DNA of 64,000 bases from Rehmannia glutinosa (Eukaryota; Streptophyta; Magnoliopsida; Lamiales; Orobanchaceae), in the NCBI GenBank assembly GCA_016081115.2, contig CM071934.1:58451267-58515266 (forward strand), in the 5' to 3' direction. Shown piece after piece: positions 44,982 through 56,165 of the stretch. The position numbers and the translations under genes were made by a program. Each line of letters opens with the position of its first letter. Position 1 is the first letter of the stretch. The notes beneath the pieces were generated by a model. That model made no database searches and had not been told where the DNA came from. It saw only the letters and a list, made by a program, of their open reading frames with translations.

Positions 44982-45074
44982 GAGATATGTGATCTCTATG
45001 TGATGAGATTGAAATGAACTTGAGATATGTGATCTCCACGATGTTATTGATATGGAAATGAGATATGCAATCTC
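44982..45074 (+). repeat. Three short dyads in the 5' LTR of F
   Basis: GAGAT-ATGTG-ATCTC occurs at 44982-44996 and 45022-45036, and GAGAT-ATGCA-ATCTC at 45060-45074. Stems are 5 bp and loops 5 nt. The same three occur in the 3' LTR. Confidence 0.7.
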
Positions 45075-45629
45075 TCTGATATTATTGATACGAAAATGAA
45101 ATATGTGATTACGTAAAAATGCATTCATCGAGAGATTAATGGATTACTTATGGCCATTAATGACCTTGAATCATGTGTTATAGAATTATAGATATCCAGA
45201 AATTCGGATTACATAGTACCGCACGGCCACCCCGAGTTCACTAAACTCTACGTGAATTAAGAATTCAGAGTGCCATGGTCATCTTCGTGATCACGATTTA
45301 TTCTTGGTATTAGTTGGCCCATAACAACAAAAAGAATATGATCAAGCATATGCATTTATATGTTTACGCATGATATGAACAATGGTTGTGAAATGGTTCA
45401 ACGATGATATGCACATGTGAAGTTAAATGGCTTGTTATTGGATTATATTTCTTTGAGCTTGCAACTCACCAAATGCAATGTTGCCAATTTTTAGTTGTTG
45501 TAGATAAAAGTTGATTTGTGGAGTGTAACGAGGTTTAAAGCATGGATCAAGGTTGGCCGATCGGATTCTCATCCATCTCCCTCGATTCATCATTTACATT
45601 TCATATAGGGATTTTTGTTTTGATCTTTG

Positions 45630-45638
45630 TATAAAAGG
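45630..45638 (+). promoter_or_regulatory. Candidate TATA box of the F 5' LTR
   Basis: TATAAAAGG about 220 bp before the LTR end, conserved at 51692-51700 in the 3' LTR. Confidence 0.6.
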
Positions 45639-45866
45639 GCATTGTCGTTAATGTTCTTTAAAATCATAAATACACATGTGTGTATAAATATTGTTAGGTC
45701 AATCTTTTGACTAAATGCTTTCGCTCGTATAAAATGGTTTTGGATGATAAAAAACAGGTTAATCTAATATGTGATAATCACTAGAAATGCAGTTGTGCTG
45801 CCTATGGACTATTATTTTATGCTATGTGAATATGTGTTACAAGGGTAAGGTTGTTACATGTTATTT

Positions 45867-45880
45867 TGGTATCAGAGCCC
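45867..45880 (+). promoter_or_regulatory. Primer-binding site of F
   Basis: TGGTATCAGAGCCC is a perfect plant initiator Met-tRNA complement, eight bases after the LTR. Confidence 0.9.
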
Positions 45881-45899
45881 TAGTAGGGGTTCTGCAGAC

Positions 45900-46870
45900 C
45901 ATGGCATTACATGTGCATTATCATTCATGTAGATAATGATGAGCAAAGTTTTCATAGAGGGAAGGAGTCGCCGAGTCGTAGTCACTCTCATCTCATTCAC
46001 CTCCACATAATGTACATGGATGACTTGCTCATTTTTGTATCCAAAATACTCACTGAAACCCCACGAACAACACGAATGCGGTATGATAAACAGAGAAAAA
46101 TTAGCATTATTGATTTTGTGGGTACTATTGATCCAACTCGAGGTGAAACATGGTTGAAGCGAATAGAGGATTCGAATTTGATGAAATGCATATCGAAAGA
46201 AAAGTTTGATTAGGCGAAGTGTCACTTCTATAGGAAATGCGTATGATTTGTGGGAGACTATACCTCATAAGTACTATTCATCCAACCATATTCATCAGGA
46301 TAATTTTCTAAGGAATTTCATGATACATGCTTGCTAGAGGTTTATGGAGACCATAAAGAAAAAGTGTTTCGTGAACTTAAATATGGGAATTGATTAGTTC
46401 TTTGAGTATGAAGTACGATTTAATCGACTTTTTATTATCCCCATATATGGGAGCTATAGAAAAGTAAAAATGTACTAGGTTTAAGTTTGGAACCCGACAT
46501 TCTATTCGAATCGTATTACACCTATGGATTTGGAGTCTTGTAGCAAGTTAATAGTTGAATGATACATGTTGAGAAATTGGAAGCTAAGTCAAAAACAACT
46601 TTCAATACAATAAGAAAAGACAGGGTGATGAAACTAGATAATTTGAATTTTATTGTGCCTACATAGAGGGCTTCCCGAGCAATTCAAAAGGTGGTAGTTT
46701 TAGGGGTGCAACATCAACTAGTAAGAAAGTTGGTTCTACACTGTCATTTCCCATCTTTGTACATTGTGGTAAAAATCATTATGGAGAATGTAGATTGCTT
46801 ACGAGAAAAATATTGTAGATTTGGCGAACGAACATGGACATATAGCAAGGAATTGCACAAAATCACGTGA
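45900..46870 (+). pseudogene. gag: Gag of F, broken
   Basis: ISIIDFVGTIDPTRGETWLK with RIEDSNLMKCISKEKFD (ORF 45911-46213) is the start of a Ty3/gypsy retrotrans-gag domain, whose usual pattern is F-G-DP--AE-WL--IE. Near 46750-46860 a degraded zinc-knuckle region has CGKNHYGEC and EHGHIARNC. Stops and frame changes throughout. Gag would form the particle. Confidence 0.75.
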
Positions 46871-47310
46871 AGAATCCATAGTTGAGCAGACTATATTTAG
46901 TGGTTTCAATCCTAATAGAGGTAGAGGTCGAAGAAGATTTGGTATAGAAAGAGACTCTCTGGAAGAAAGTCAAGCGAAGCGGACAACAAGCTCCATTTCG
47001 AGTTTTGCTATTACACGGAAGAAGCTATAGCTACACCGACCGTAGTTAATAATAATCTTTTCATTTACGGAATAAATGCTTATATTTTATTTGATCTGTT
47101 AACAACACATTCATTTGTTTCACAATTATTTCATCACATTTGGGAAATAAACCGGATACAATGGGCTATGATTTACTTGTTCGAACCCAAGTAGGGAATG
47201 TAGTTATTGTAAATATTGTATATGGTGAGTGAAAATTTGTGATTTGGGATTTAGAATTACATGATATGTTGCTTGTTATATCGATAAGGGATTTCAATAT
47301 GATTAAGGTA
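46871..47310 (+). pseudogene. pol: Retropepsin-like protease region of F, broken
   Basis: After a basic stretch with SRGRGRRRFG-like residues, NLFIYGINAYILFDLLTTHS then FVSQLF appears near 47055-47130. This is the gypsy protease block that normally reads VLFDPGATHSF. The D-x-G triad is changed (FDLLTTHS), so it would be inactive. Confidence 0.65.
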
Positions 47311-48040
47311 TGAATCGGTTGTGAGAACACCATGCTTTAGCTGAGTATTTTACTAAGGAGATAGTATTAGAGCTTTACGATCGAGGCGAAATAGTATTTA
47401 AAGGAGAAAAGAAAATTTTCTCTGTGTGTATAATATCTATACTACAACATTTATAATGATAAAGAAAGGCTATGATTGTTACTTAGCCCGTATAATTATG
47501 TAGTTTGAATTCTATTTTAAGTTTCTTCATGTACATTGGGTGATTAGTGGCTTGATTGGTTTATAAATGGAATGGATAAAGATGTTGGAAGATCTTATAT
47601 GGGTTTGTTTATGATGATATTTATAGATGATATCTAGGTGTACTTTGAATAACATGAGATATTTAGTTTATATTTAAAAAGATGTCTAGAACTATGAGGA
47701 TTGGAAAAGAAAGATTATTAGTAGGATAAACTTATGATCTTTTGGTTCTATAGTACAATATTAAGATACAAGTAAATCGATAATAGGTATCCGTGTAAAT
47801 ATATTAGATTTTGATGTTATATTGCAAAAGAAAGGACCAAAAAGGTGACTTTGAAAAAAGAAACGTTCTTGGGTAAATGATGATATTGGGTATTCTAAAC
47901 TTTCTTGGGTAAATGATGATGATGGGTATTCTAAACTTTCGTTTAGGTTATTTTCCATAGTCATTTTACAAAGCATAGGGTAATGATGTATTTAATTGAA
48001 TGAAAATACTTGTTATTAATTATGGATAGTTTAATATGAG
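47311..48040 (+). pseudogene. pol: RT remnant of F
   Basis: Only scraps of the polymerase remain. The clearest is IFIDDI followed by VYFE (about 47617-47645), which matches the gypsy F/YVDD catalytic block. A 37 bp tandem repeat of TTGGGTAAATGATGAT lies at 47866-47941. Most RT and RNase H sequence is missing compared with normal Tekay elements. Confidence 0.5.
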
Positions 48041-49438
48041 CTTTGCGTGAATCCGACTTACATATTAATTATTAATTTCCTATAGTGGTGTTACCATTAG
48101 ATTTCAATCCATGTCGATGTAAATGATAGAGATACTCAAATTCTTCACGAACTAGATCATTTTACAAAGTATTTTGAATCGATAACTAAAAAGGTTGAAT
48201 AAGAATAAATATTAATATTCATTATTAATATTTTGGTTTAACAGATCTTATTCAATAAAATTTCTAGGACAAGGATAACAATAGGTTCGATTGAGACGGA
48301 AGTCATAAGGAAAATTTACATAGGTTTTTGATAACTACTAGAAGACCACATATGAATCTAGACAACATGATAATGTATGATTGTATTTTATGTAATGATC
48401 ATGCCGCTTATTTTTGGTTTATCTAATGGTACAAAAGTGTGGCGATCTAAACAAAGTTATATGTATCTAGTACTTAAGATATTGCACTCGGACAACTTAA
48501 GGTTACAAGGCACTAGTGAGATTGTTAAACTACATGGTGTATCCCGACTTTCTTTCGGACCGCGATCCTCATTATACGTCTAGATTTTGGGGTTGCTTAC
48601 AACATACATTAGGTACTAAGTTACACTTTAGTACAAAATTTCATCGACAAACAGATCTTGTGATTAGAGAGGAATTTTCAAAATCTGGAGGATATGCTTC
48701 TTTCTTGTGTTCTTGAATTGAAAGACTTTTGAGATGAATACATTGCGTTGATGAAATTTGCAATAATCAATATCATAATAGCATCAACATCCCACCTTAT
48801 GAAACACTATAGGGTAGGAAATGCAGGTGTACAGTTCTTGTGATGAAGAGGAAATGTGATTATTGGAAGGTCCAAATTTAGTTCAAGATATGATTGAAAA
48901 AGTGAAAATAGTTAAAAGTAGGCTAAAAGCAGCCCAAAATAGGCAAAAGAGTTATAGTGATCAACATAGACGATAAATGAAATAGGAAATTGGTGATAAA
49001 GTATTTCTTTATGTTTTTCTTAGGAAGGGATTCTCGTTTGGAAAGAAAGGTAAACTAAGTCCCCGCTATATAGGCTCATATATGAAATACTTGAAAGAGT
49101 TGGACCATTAGCTTATAGGTTTGCCTTGCCACCTGAATTGTCTAGATTCACAATAGGCTCCCATGTTAGTATGCTTCATTGATACATATCATACTGTCAC
49201 ATGTTGTTCGATATGAACTAGTTGAAAATGCGATAATTTGAGTAATGTTGAAGAACCAGTTGAAATAGTGGGGTACAATGAAAAGCAACTTAGAGATAGG
49301 ATGATTCTAATGGTAAAAGTGTTATGGAAAAATCATTCTATGGAAGAAGTTACATGAGAAATGGAACAACACATGACGAGCAATACCCGCGGTTATTTAC
49401 TTACCAATACAATGTATAAATTTTGAGGATAAAATTTT
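48041..49438 (+). pseudogene. pol: Integrase and chromodomain region of F, broken
   Basis: EIVKLHGV, a frame with SDRDPHYTSRFWG, and LGTKLHFSTKFHRQTD (48516-48660) form the integrase core with its second Asp. Then come KSYSDQHRR and GDKVFLYVFLRKGFSFGKKG, with KLSPRYIGS (48950-49075). Near 49240-49370 lie VEEPVEIVGYNEKQLRDRMI and VKVLWKNHSMEEVT, the C-terminal block next to the chromodomain of Tekay/Del chromoviruses, which guides insertion into heterochromatin. Many stops. Confidence 0.75.
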
Positions 49439-49453
49439 TAAGGAGGGAAGAAT
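49439..49453 (+). promoter_or_regulatory. Polypurine tract of F
   Basis: AAGGAGGGAAGAAT directly before the 3' LTR TGTCATAACCC. Confidence 0.8.
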
Positions 49454-51046
49454 TGTCATAACCCAAAACTTTACATTTTAATTATCATAATTATTCAATC
49501 ACAAACATAATTACATGCACTTTGATATCTCATATTCACGTTGGATTGCATGTGAATTCCAGAAATTTAGGTTTTAGCATAATTATATTATATATCATTG
49601 TGTTTAATATTTGTAGGTTACACATGGTAAGCTTAACAGTCAAAGAAGATATTTATATGTGGGTGTTTGGAGACATAATAGATGAATAAATTATGTAAAA
49701 GGAATATAATATATATATATATAAGAGAATGATATCATAACTACTAAATAAAGTCAAGCTTAAGGAATATATATTGAGACATGTACTTAATTTATATATA
49801 TATTAATAAATGTGACTTATAATGTGCGGAAAAAATAGTAGATACATGTGTGCTTGTGTGCACTTGATCAAACCAAACGGTGTGATCACTTTATAGATAT
49901 ACTCTATCTTTTAAAGTTTTTTTTGTAGAAATTAAATTTGTACACGTGTGCTTGTGTGGGCTTGGAAACCATGTAGTATGTTTTCTTTTTATTCTTTTTT
50001 AGTCCCATTCAACCGACTTGAACAAATGTAATATCTACATATATGTTGAACACTTTAAAAAAATACAAAACACCATATAGTGTTCTGCGCGGGGTTTTGT
50101 ATCACAAAATTCAGGTAACTATCTTGCTTAATATATTTAGTAAAGATTGTTAATATTCTTTATCACATGCCTACGGAATTACTAGTTTACGGATTCAGTT
50201 TAATAAAGTTATAGTTTTGAGTGTGGAACTATTGTTATTAATATTGGTGAACTTAAGACTTTATCTTCCCATTGGTTAAAACAAGTTGCTAAATTTATGT
50301 ACAATTAACGGTATTTAAAAAAATTAAAATATAATATTGTGAAATATTATTGATGCTAAGATTAATTAGTGAACTTCTTATTTTGCGTTGCCATTGAAAG
50401 AATCCAGGTTAGTTAAGTTCTTATAGAAATTAAAGGAATGAAAAGAAATAACTAATGGTTAAAAGTTTTAAATTAATTCATTGAGTTTATTCCTGACATT
50501 TCTTTTAGTTTCCGACTAGAAAATCAATATAAACGATTAATAAAATAAAATTAAAAAAATACATGAATTGAATAGTCGAATTACATCTCTCTCTCTCTCT
50601 ATATATATATCTCACACACACAAACACACACACACATATATATATATATAGTTGGAGTTATATTAAGATAATGAATTGAATCCAGATTTGCTTTTAATGG
50701 AGTTAACCTACATAACCTCCAGGATTCCCTTACCTGTACGTATCATATATATATATATATAACATATAACTTTGTTGCTATGCAAAAGTTTTGAAATTGG
50801 TCATGCATTTTTGAAAATGTTAATAGGTCGAATCCTATTACGGGAGCGAATAAAGCCGACTAGACGAAATCATCGAGTTAAGGACACCATTTGTGAGTAT
50901 AATCTTTTAGCTTGTTATTTGGCTTGTGTGATTATATGATTAATGTGTTGGAATGAATTGCTTACTTGTTTGGCTATAGTGATTAGAAGTTTATCGTGCT
51001 ATAACGTGAATTGAATGATTCTCTATGGTGATATTGTGATGAAATT

Positions 51047-51140
51047 GAGATATGTGATCTCTATGTGATGAGATTGACATGAACTTGAGATATGTGATCT
51101 CCATTGATGTTATTGATATGGAAATGAGATATGCAATCTC
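51047..51140 (+). repeat. Three short dyads in the 3' LTR of F
   Basis: GAGAT-N5-ATCTC at 51047-51061, 51087-51101 and 51126-51140, in the same order and spacing as in the 5' LTR. Confidence 0.7.
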
Positions 51141-51691
51141 TACGATATTATTGATACGAAAATGAAATGTGATTCTGAAAAATGCATTCATCGAGAGATT
51201 GATGGATTACATTATGGCAACTAATGACCTTGAATCATGTGTTATAAAATTACGGATATCCAGAAATTACCGGATTACATAGTACCGTATGGCCACCCCG
51301 AGTTCATCAACTCTATGTGAATTAAGAATTATAGAGTGTCATGGCCATTTTCGTGAGCACGATTAATTCTTGGTATTAGTTGGCCCATAACAGAAAAAGA
51401 ATATGATCAAGCATATGCATTTATATATTTATGCATGATATGAACAATGACCGAAATGGTTCTTGATGATATGCTATGTGAAGTTAAATGGCTTGTTATT
51501 GGATTATACTTGCTTTGAGCTTGCAACTCACCAAATGCAATGTCGCCAATTTTTAGTTGTTGTAGATAAAAGTTGATCTATGGAGTGTAACAGAGGTTTA
51601 AAGCATGGATCAAAGGTCGGCCGACTTGATTCTCATCCTTCTCCTCATTCATCATTTACATTTCATATAGGGATTTTTATTTTGGTCTTTG

Positions 51692-51700
51692 TATAAAAGG
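51692..51700 (+). promoter_or_regulatory. Candidate TATA box of the F 3' LTR
   Basis: TATAAAAGG, equivalent of 45630-45638. Confidence 0.55.
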
Positions 51701-51919
51701 GCATTGTCGTTAATGTTCTTTAATATCATAAATACATGTGTGTATAAGTATTGTTAGGTCAATCTTTTGACTAAATGATTTCGCTCGTATAAAATGGTTT
51801 TGGATGATAAAAAATAGGTTAATCTAATATGTGACAATCACTAGAAATGCGGTTGTCTTTGTCTATGAACTATTATTTTATGCTATGTGAATATGTGTTA
51901 CAAGGGTAAGGTTGTTACA

Positions 51920-52711
51920 ACAAATTCATAGACAAATTTGAAATCAAATAGTTTGACATCGTTTAAATACAAACAATAGTTCTAAATTAAAAAGATAGAA
52001 CTCTTCTTGTCAGGATGAATCCTCCTTTGAAGTCTTGAATCCTTGTGCTTCCGTAGATGCGAAAGGCCTTGTGGTATTCTTCGTTGATTAGTGTCTTCTT
52101 CTCACAAGTATGTAGATTTATGTAACCCTAGTGTATTTTTGGTGTATTTTCGATGTTATATCATATATTTTCATCCAAGCCTTGGTCCCCCTTATATAGG
52201 TGCTTTGAGAGATCACTGGTAGAGTCTCAACGGGATTAGAAAACAAAATCGAGGCGCAAGATAAACCACACGGCCTTGTGATTTCACATGGGCCGACCGT
52301 GTGAAGTGTTTTCTTCTCTATTTTTAGCACGGACGATTCACAAGGTCATGTCATTTCATACGGGTAGGTCGTGTAATTCGTCTCTGAAATTCTTCCCTCG
52401 AGCAAGTCGCACCGGCGTGTAAAAACACACAAGCACCATTTACACAGGCATGTGAAATCACACAGTCCAACCGTGTAACTTGCTTTTCGTCATTTTCTTT
52501 GCGTATTCGATCATCCCTTCGCATTCGTCATTCTTGTCCGGGCCATCTAACTGATATTTTCTCATTCTAGCTCTGATTTCTGTAAAAATTACAATAATAT
52601 GCAGTATCATGCCCTTCTAAGGAAATCAAGTAAAATACACTAAATATACGTGCAAATGCATCAATTATATCAAATTAAGCTCCTAAATGTACATATATTT
52701 TACACATATCA
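51920..52711 (-). repeat. 3' LTR of D, proximal part
   Basis: Continues the D LTR after F. On the - strand it starts TGATATGTG at 52711, next to the polypurine tract. It includes the CACGGCC-rich block at 52265-52480. Together with 42631-43352 it gives an LTR of about 1.5 kb. Confidence 0.8.
52192..52199 (-). promoter_or_regulatory. Candidate TATA box of the D LTR
   Basis: The - strand reads CTATATAAG, about 510 bp into the LTR. Confidence 0.5.
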
Positions 52712-52755
52712 AATTCCACCAAACGTAAACCATTGCTTATCCTCAAGCAAAACTA
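52712..52755 (-). promoter_or_regulatory. Polypurine tract region of D
   Basis: On the - strand, TTGCTTGAGGATAAGCAATG precedes GGTTTACGTTTGGTGGAATT and the LTR. This is the conserved pre-LTR sequence of plant Tat/Athila elements (usually ...GTTTGGGGGAATT). Confidence 0.7.
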
Positions 52756-54121
52756 AGAAAAATATTCATATGGAGTCAATAGAACACATAAGAACACTAC
52801 AAATACTTAACCTCATTCAAATCCATATTCAAGCAAACATGCAAATCATCATTAAAAAGACATCAATTACAAATTTGGCATAATTAATACTCATCCGGGT
52901 ATTCGACAACGCGACTCACAAGAAGTAGTGTATCACTCAACTCTCAAAGTAGATGGGACGTGTATACGCTCAAATCAATTCAATGACGTAAAACTACCAT
53001 ATGCTTGCAAATCGTCTAACATCTCTACCACTCAAATGTGCATAATTTAAGAATCAAAAATGAATTTTTCTTTGGTTATAATGTAGGCTCTTTAGTAAGG
53101 GTAGGAAAAATATGGGTTAAATGACTTGATTTGAGCAAATAGAATTTAAGTACAAAGACTTCAATTCACCAACCCATTCAAATAAACATTCTTTCATATT
53201 ATTTTCTTTTTTTTCATCTCATACTCTTTCCCACCATTTTCTTCTTTTTTTCATTCTTAGGCCTTTGCTTCTTTCTTTTGCCTTAAGTTCTCAATTGTTT
53301 CCTCGAAATTTCCAGAAATTTTCTTTTCTTTTCTTTTTGTAACTCGATTTCTTTATTCTTTTTCATTCAAAAATTTTGCTTTCTTGTTTTTTTCGAGCTC
53401 CATCATCCTTTCACCTATTTACCGCTCATCCCTCTTTCTTGCAGATATTTTTCTCAACATTTAACCACATCTCCTCAAAATAAACATCTCTATAAGCTCA
53501 AGTTTCGGAGATAAAATTTATTTTTAAGTTCAAAGCTCAAAATGTGGCTAACAATAAAAAGTTTAGGCTCGTGAGTGGCTAACTGGGGAATCATGAGTTC
53601 ATAGGTAGGCTTTTTAGGCTAAGGAGAGTAAACAAAAATGGCCCTAAATCATTTTCAAAGATTGCACACACGATGATTTCAATATAGATACCAATGCAAG
53701 TTCTAGAGTTCTAACAATAATGAATGACACACTCGAGAAAAAAATAAGATCGCATAATATTAAAGCGAGTTAAAGGCATAAAAACTCACAGGCTTTTTTT
53801 CACAACATGCTCAAATAACGAATTTTCTCAATTAATGCCAAACATGCAAAAGAAATCTTCTCAACATTTCATCACATAATTCACCAAATACTTCTTTTCG
53901 GGTAACCAAGTGCTCGTAGTAAAATCGTATGAAAGCTTTTTGTACTTATTCAAATTTCTAATCCTAACTCACACAAAAGCAATAAATGTGCTAAAGCGAT
54001 AGCGTGCTCAAACTAAAAAATAAATAAAATCATTTTTTTAATTTTTATGCAAATTTTATACTTCTACATGCAACCTAAATGTAATGCGAGAAAGCAACAA
54101 TACTTAATCACGCATTCTTGA
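52756..54121 (-). other. Long 3' untranslated region of D
   Basis: AT-rich, with purine-rich (- strand) runs at 53190-53420. No ORF with recognisable features. Confidence 0.45.
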
Positions 54122-54141
54122 CAATCCCCCAAACTTAAATT
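54122..54141 (-). promoter_or_regulatory. Second polypurine-tract-like motif in D
   Basis: The - strand reads AATTTAAGTTTGGGGGATTG, closer to the canonical Tat/Athila tract than the one beside the LTR. It lies about 1.4 kb upstream of the LTR, just after the 3' ORF. Confidence 0.45.
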
Positions 54142-54179
54142 ATGCTTCGTCCAGAACATGTGAGAAAATTATCAAAAGA

Positions 54180-55470
54180 AAGAGGAATGCGTGAAAAGTA
54201 CTTATACAACTCACTATTGTGGAGGAGGTGGAGGATAGTGGCCGGTTGGATGTGCTTCTTTGGTCTTTACGAGCCATCATATTATATATCGATGTTGTTG
54301 TTGTGTGATGGTATCAAAGCGATGCAAATACCTAGTGTGATACTCATCGATTGTAGCCCGCAACCGATAAGTATCATCCATCAATGAGCACATATTGACC
54401 TCCAACCTTTCAAGCTTATCACTTAAGTCCCCTGTCACTACTACCTCCTTATCTAGAGGATTCCCGCCTATCCGTCTCGTCCCCTAGGCTCATCTTGCTC
54501 ACCGTAATGCGCCGCTTGCTCTCCCTCATCAATCAATTACCCATATCCCTAACTCGAGGTAGCATATGGATTTGGGAGCCTAATTTTGGTCCTATCCGCA
54601 TGAAGTAACCAATAATCATGCCCATCTAACCTAATCATCTTCATTTCGGTTAAGACAAATCAAATAAATCTTTTGCCCCCTATCCGCACGCGCATACCCC
54701 CGAAAATTCACATTAAAATGCTCAACAAAATGTGTAATTGGCCCATCAATGCATATCCCTCCTTTTTTCTTGCTTTTTCACCCTCTCAAATTGTCTAGCG
54801 ATGAATGCCCGGCATTGGACACCACTTCCGTCCCCGAAGCCATACACCATAATATAAATAATTTATCAACTCGAATGGCCCTTTTGATATCCTCTCTTTG
54901 CGAACAACGTTTCCACCAATGTGCATTGCACATAACAAAAATTGGGATTCCTAATACTAGACGCCTGAGGTACCCGGTGTGTAAAGTTTTTGCCCTGTAA
55001 TCTCCCTCCAAAACCCAAGCACATCAAAATCCTCATGCTCCTCACCCCATAAGCCGGAGTTTGATAAATAGCATTTAAATCATCAATCAACAACTACCTT
55101 GCCTTATTCGCTAGTCCAAATCGAATACCCATCAAATTTCTTTTCTCAACTACCAATTCAAAAGTGCTCAAAAATTCATATAAATATATCACGAGGTAGT
55201 CCAATTCCAATTCAACAAAACATGCCAATCAATTCACCCACACAAGGCACAAAAATCATCCAACTTTCTCAAATTAAAAGAGTATGTTCTTTGTGATACC
55301 TTGTCGAAACCATGTTTCGGATGTGAGCGCCTCCCATCGAGCTCGGTGTGTCTTGTCCGTGAGGACAACATTGTAGTATTCCGGTTCGTTCACCTCATAT
55401 TCGCACGGGTTCGGGCTCTGAAGTGGGTTCCCTTCTTCTTCTTTTTTTCTCCTAACTCATTTTTATCCTC
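54180..55470 (-). pseudogene. 3' ORF of D, Athila ORF1-like, broken
   Basis: On the - strand the frame reads NEPEYYNVVLTDKTHRARWE (near 55380), then YGVRSMRILMCLG, SSIRNPNFCYVQCTLVETLF, RVDKLFILWCMASGTEVVSN and CIDGPITHFVEHFNVNFRGY. A C-terminal part with LSDKLERLEVNMCSLMDDTY ends in a proline-rich tail, HYPPPPPQ. The pattern of an RYV--TL--R--VDELFLLWCM core recalls the ATHILA ORF-1 and 'putative plant transposon' protein families. Its function is not known. It is the only ORF besides gag in D. Confidence 0.6.
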
Positions 55471-56165
55471 CTCTTGAAGCCATGGATATGGGTTTTGATG
55501 CTTTTGAAATCTGAAATTTTAGATTAAAATCCCTCAAACTTGAAGAAGAATAAGAGAAAGTTGAGAAATTGGAAGAATTTTATGGTGGGTTTCGTGAAAG
55601 AGAGAAGTATTTGTGTTTTAGTTTGAAGATTTGAAGTTAAATTTGAAGAAATTTGAAGATAGAATGGGATATTTGTTAGGGGATTTTCAGATCCTTAGGG
55701 TTTGGAAGGGAGAAAGTGGGATAAATTTTGATTGTTTGAGTTTAAAAGGTGAAGAATTTTTCGTCATCAATTCACGGCCCGTGTGAATTTGCACGGTCGA
55801 GCCATGAGACCTGTTGATGCCTCTATTTTGCGTTTGTGACCGAACACACGGCCGTGTGAAATCACATGGCCGGCCGTGTGTTCGGTCTGTTTTACCATTC
55901 ACACAAATGATCGTGTATTTTGATTTTTTGATTTTTCTCTTTTTTTTTTTTTTTTTTATAAATTACGAGTTTGTCGTGATGCCTCCTACACAACAACTCA
56001 CAAAAAAACAAAGAAAACTAAAAATTAAGTTAATAATAAAATCAAAATTGAATTGACTAAAGCGATAAAATAAAAATATAATTTGGATTGCCACCCAAAA
56101 AGCGTTAAGTTTCACGTCTTCACCAAACGTCATATTTTTGTATTATTATTGTCGCCATTAACAGT
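55471..56165 (-). other. Gag-to-3'ORF spacer of D with palindrome cluster
   Basis: At 56100-56150 the - strand has a CTTAACGCTTTTTGGGTGGC motif, the sequence that normally follows the pol stop codon in Athila/Tat elements. Here it follows gag directly. At 55775-55910 there is a cluster of CACACGGCCGTGTG-type palindromes, also seen in the LTR. A poly-T run lies at 55940-55958. Confidence 0.5.

Larger units (their letters stand above)
43353..45858 (+). repeat. 5' LTR of F
   Basis: The 2506 bp LTR runs from TGTTATAACCC to GGTTGTTACA. It contains a poly-A run (43727-43742), CA/TA microsatellites (44516-44555 and 44669-44697), three dyads in 44982-45074 and a TATA box at 45630. Confidence 0.9.
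43353..51919 (+). mobile_element. Tekay-like gypsy chromovirus F, complete but decayed
   Basis: The 8567 bp element has LTRs 43353-45858 and 49454-51919, a canonical PBS, a polypurine tract and a perfect ACAAA target duplication (43348-43352 and 51920-51924). The internal part is only 3.6 kb, shorter than a full gag-pol. gag, PR, integrase and chromodomain-region fragments are recognisable, and most of RT/RNase H is gone. It is inserted in the 3' LTR of D. Confidence 0.88.
49454..51919 (+). repeat. 3' LTR of F
   Basis: The 2466 bp LTR starts TGTCATAACCC and ends GGTTGTTACA. It aligns with 43353-45858. The microsatellites differ in length and composition: here CT then CA/TA at 50584-50650. 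The dyads and TATA box are kept. Confidence 0.9.
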
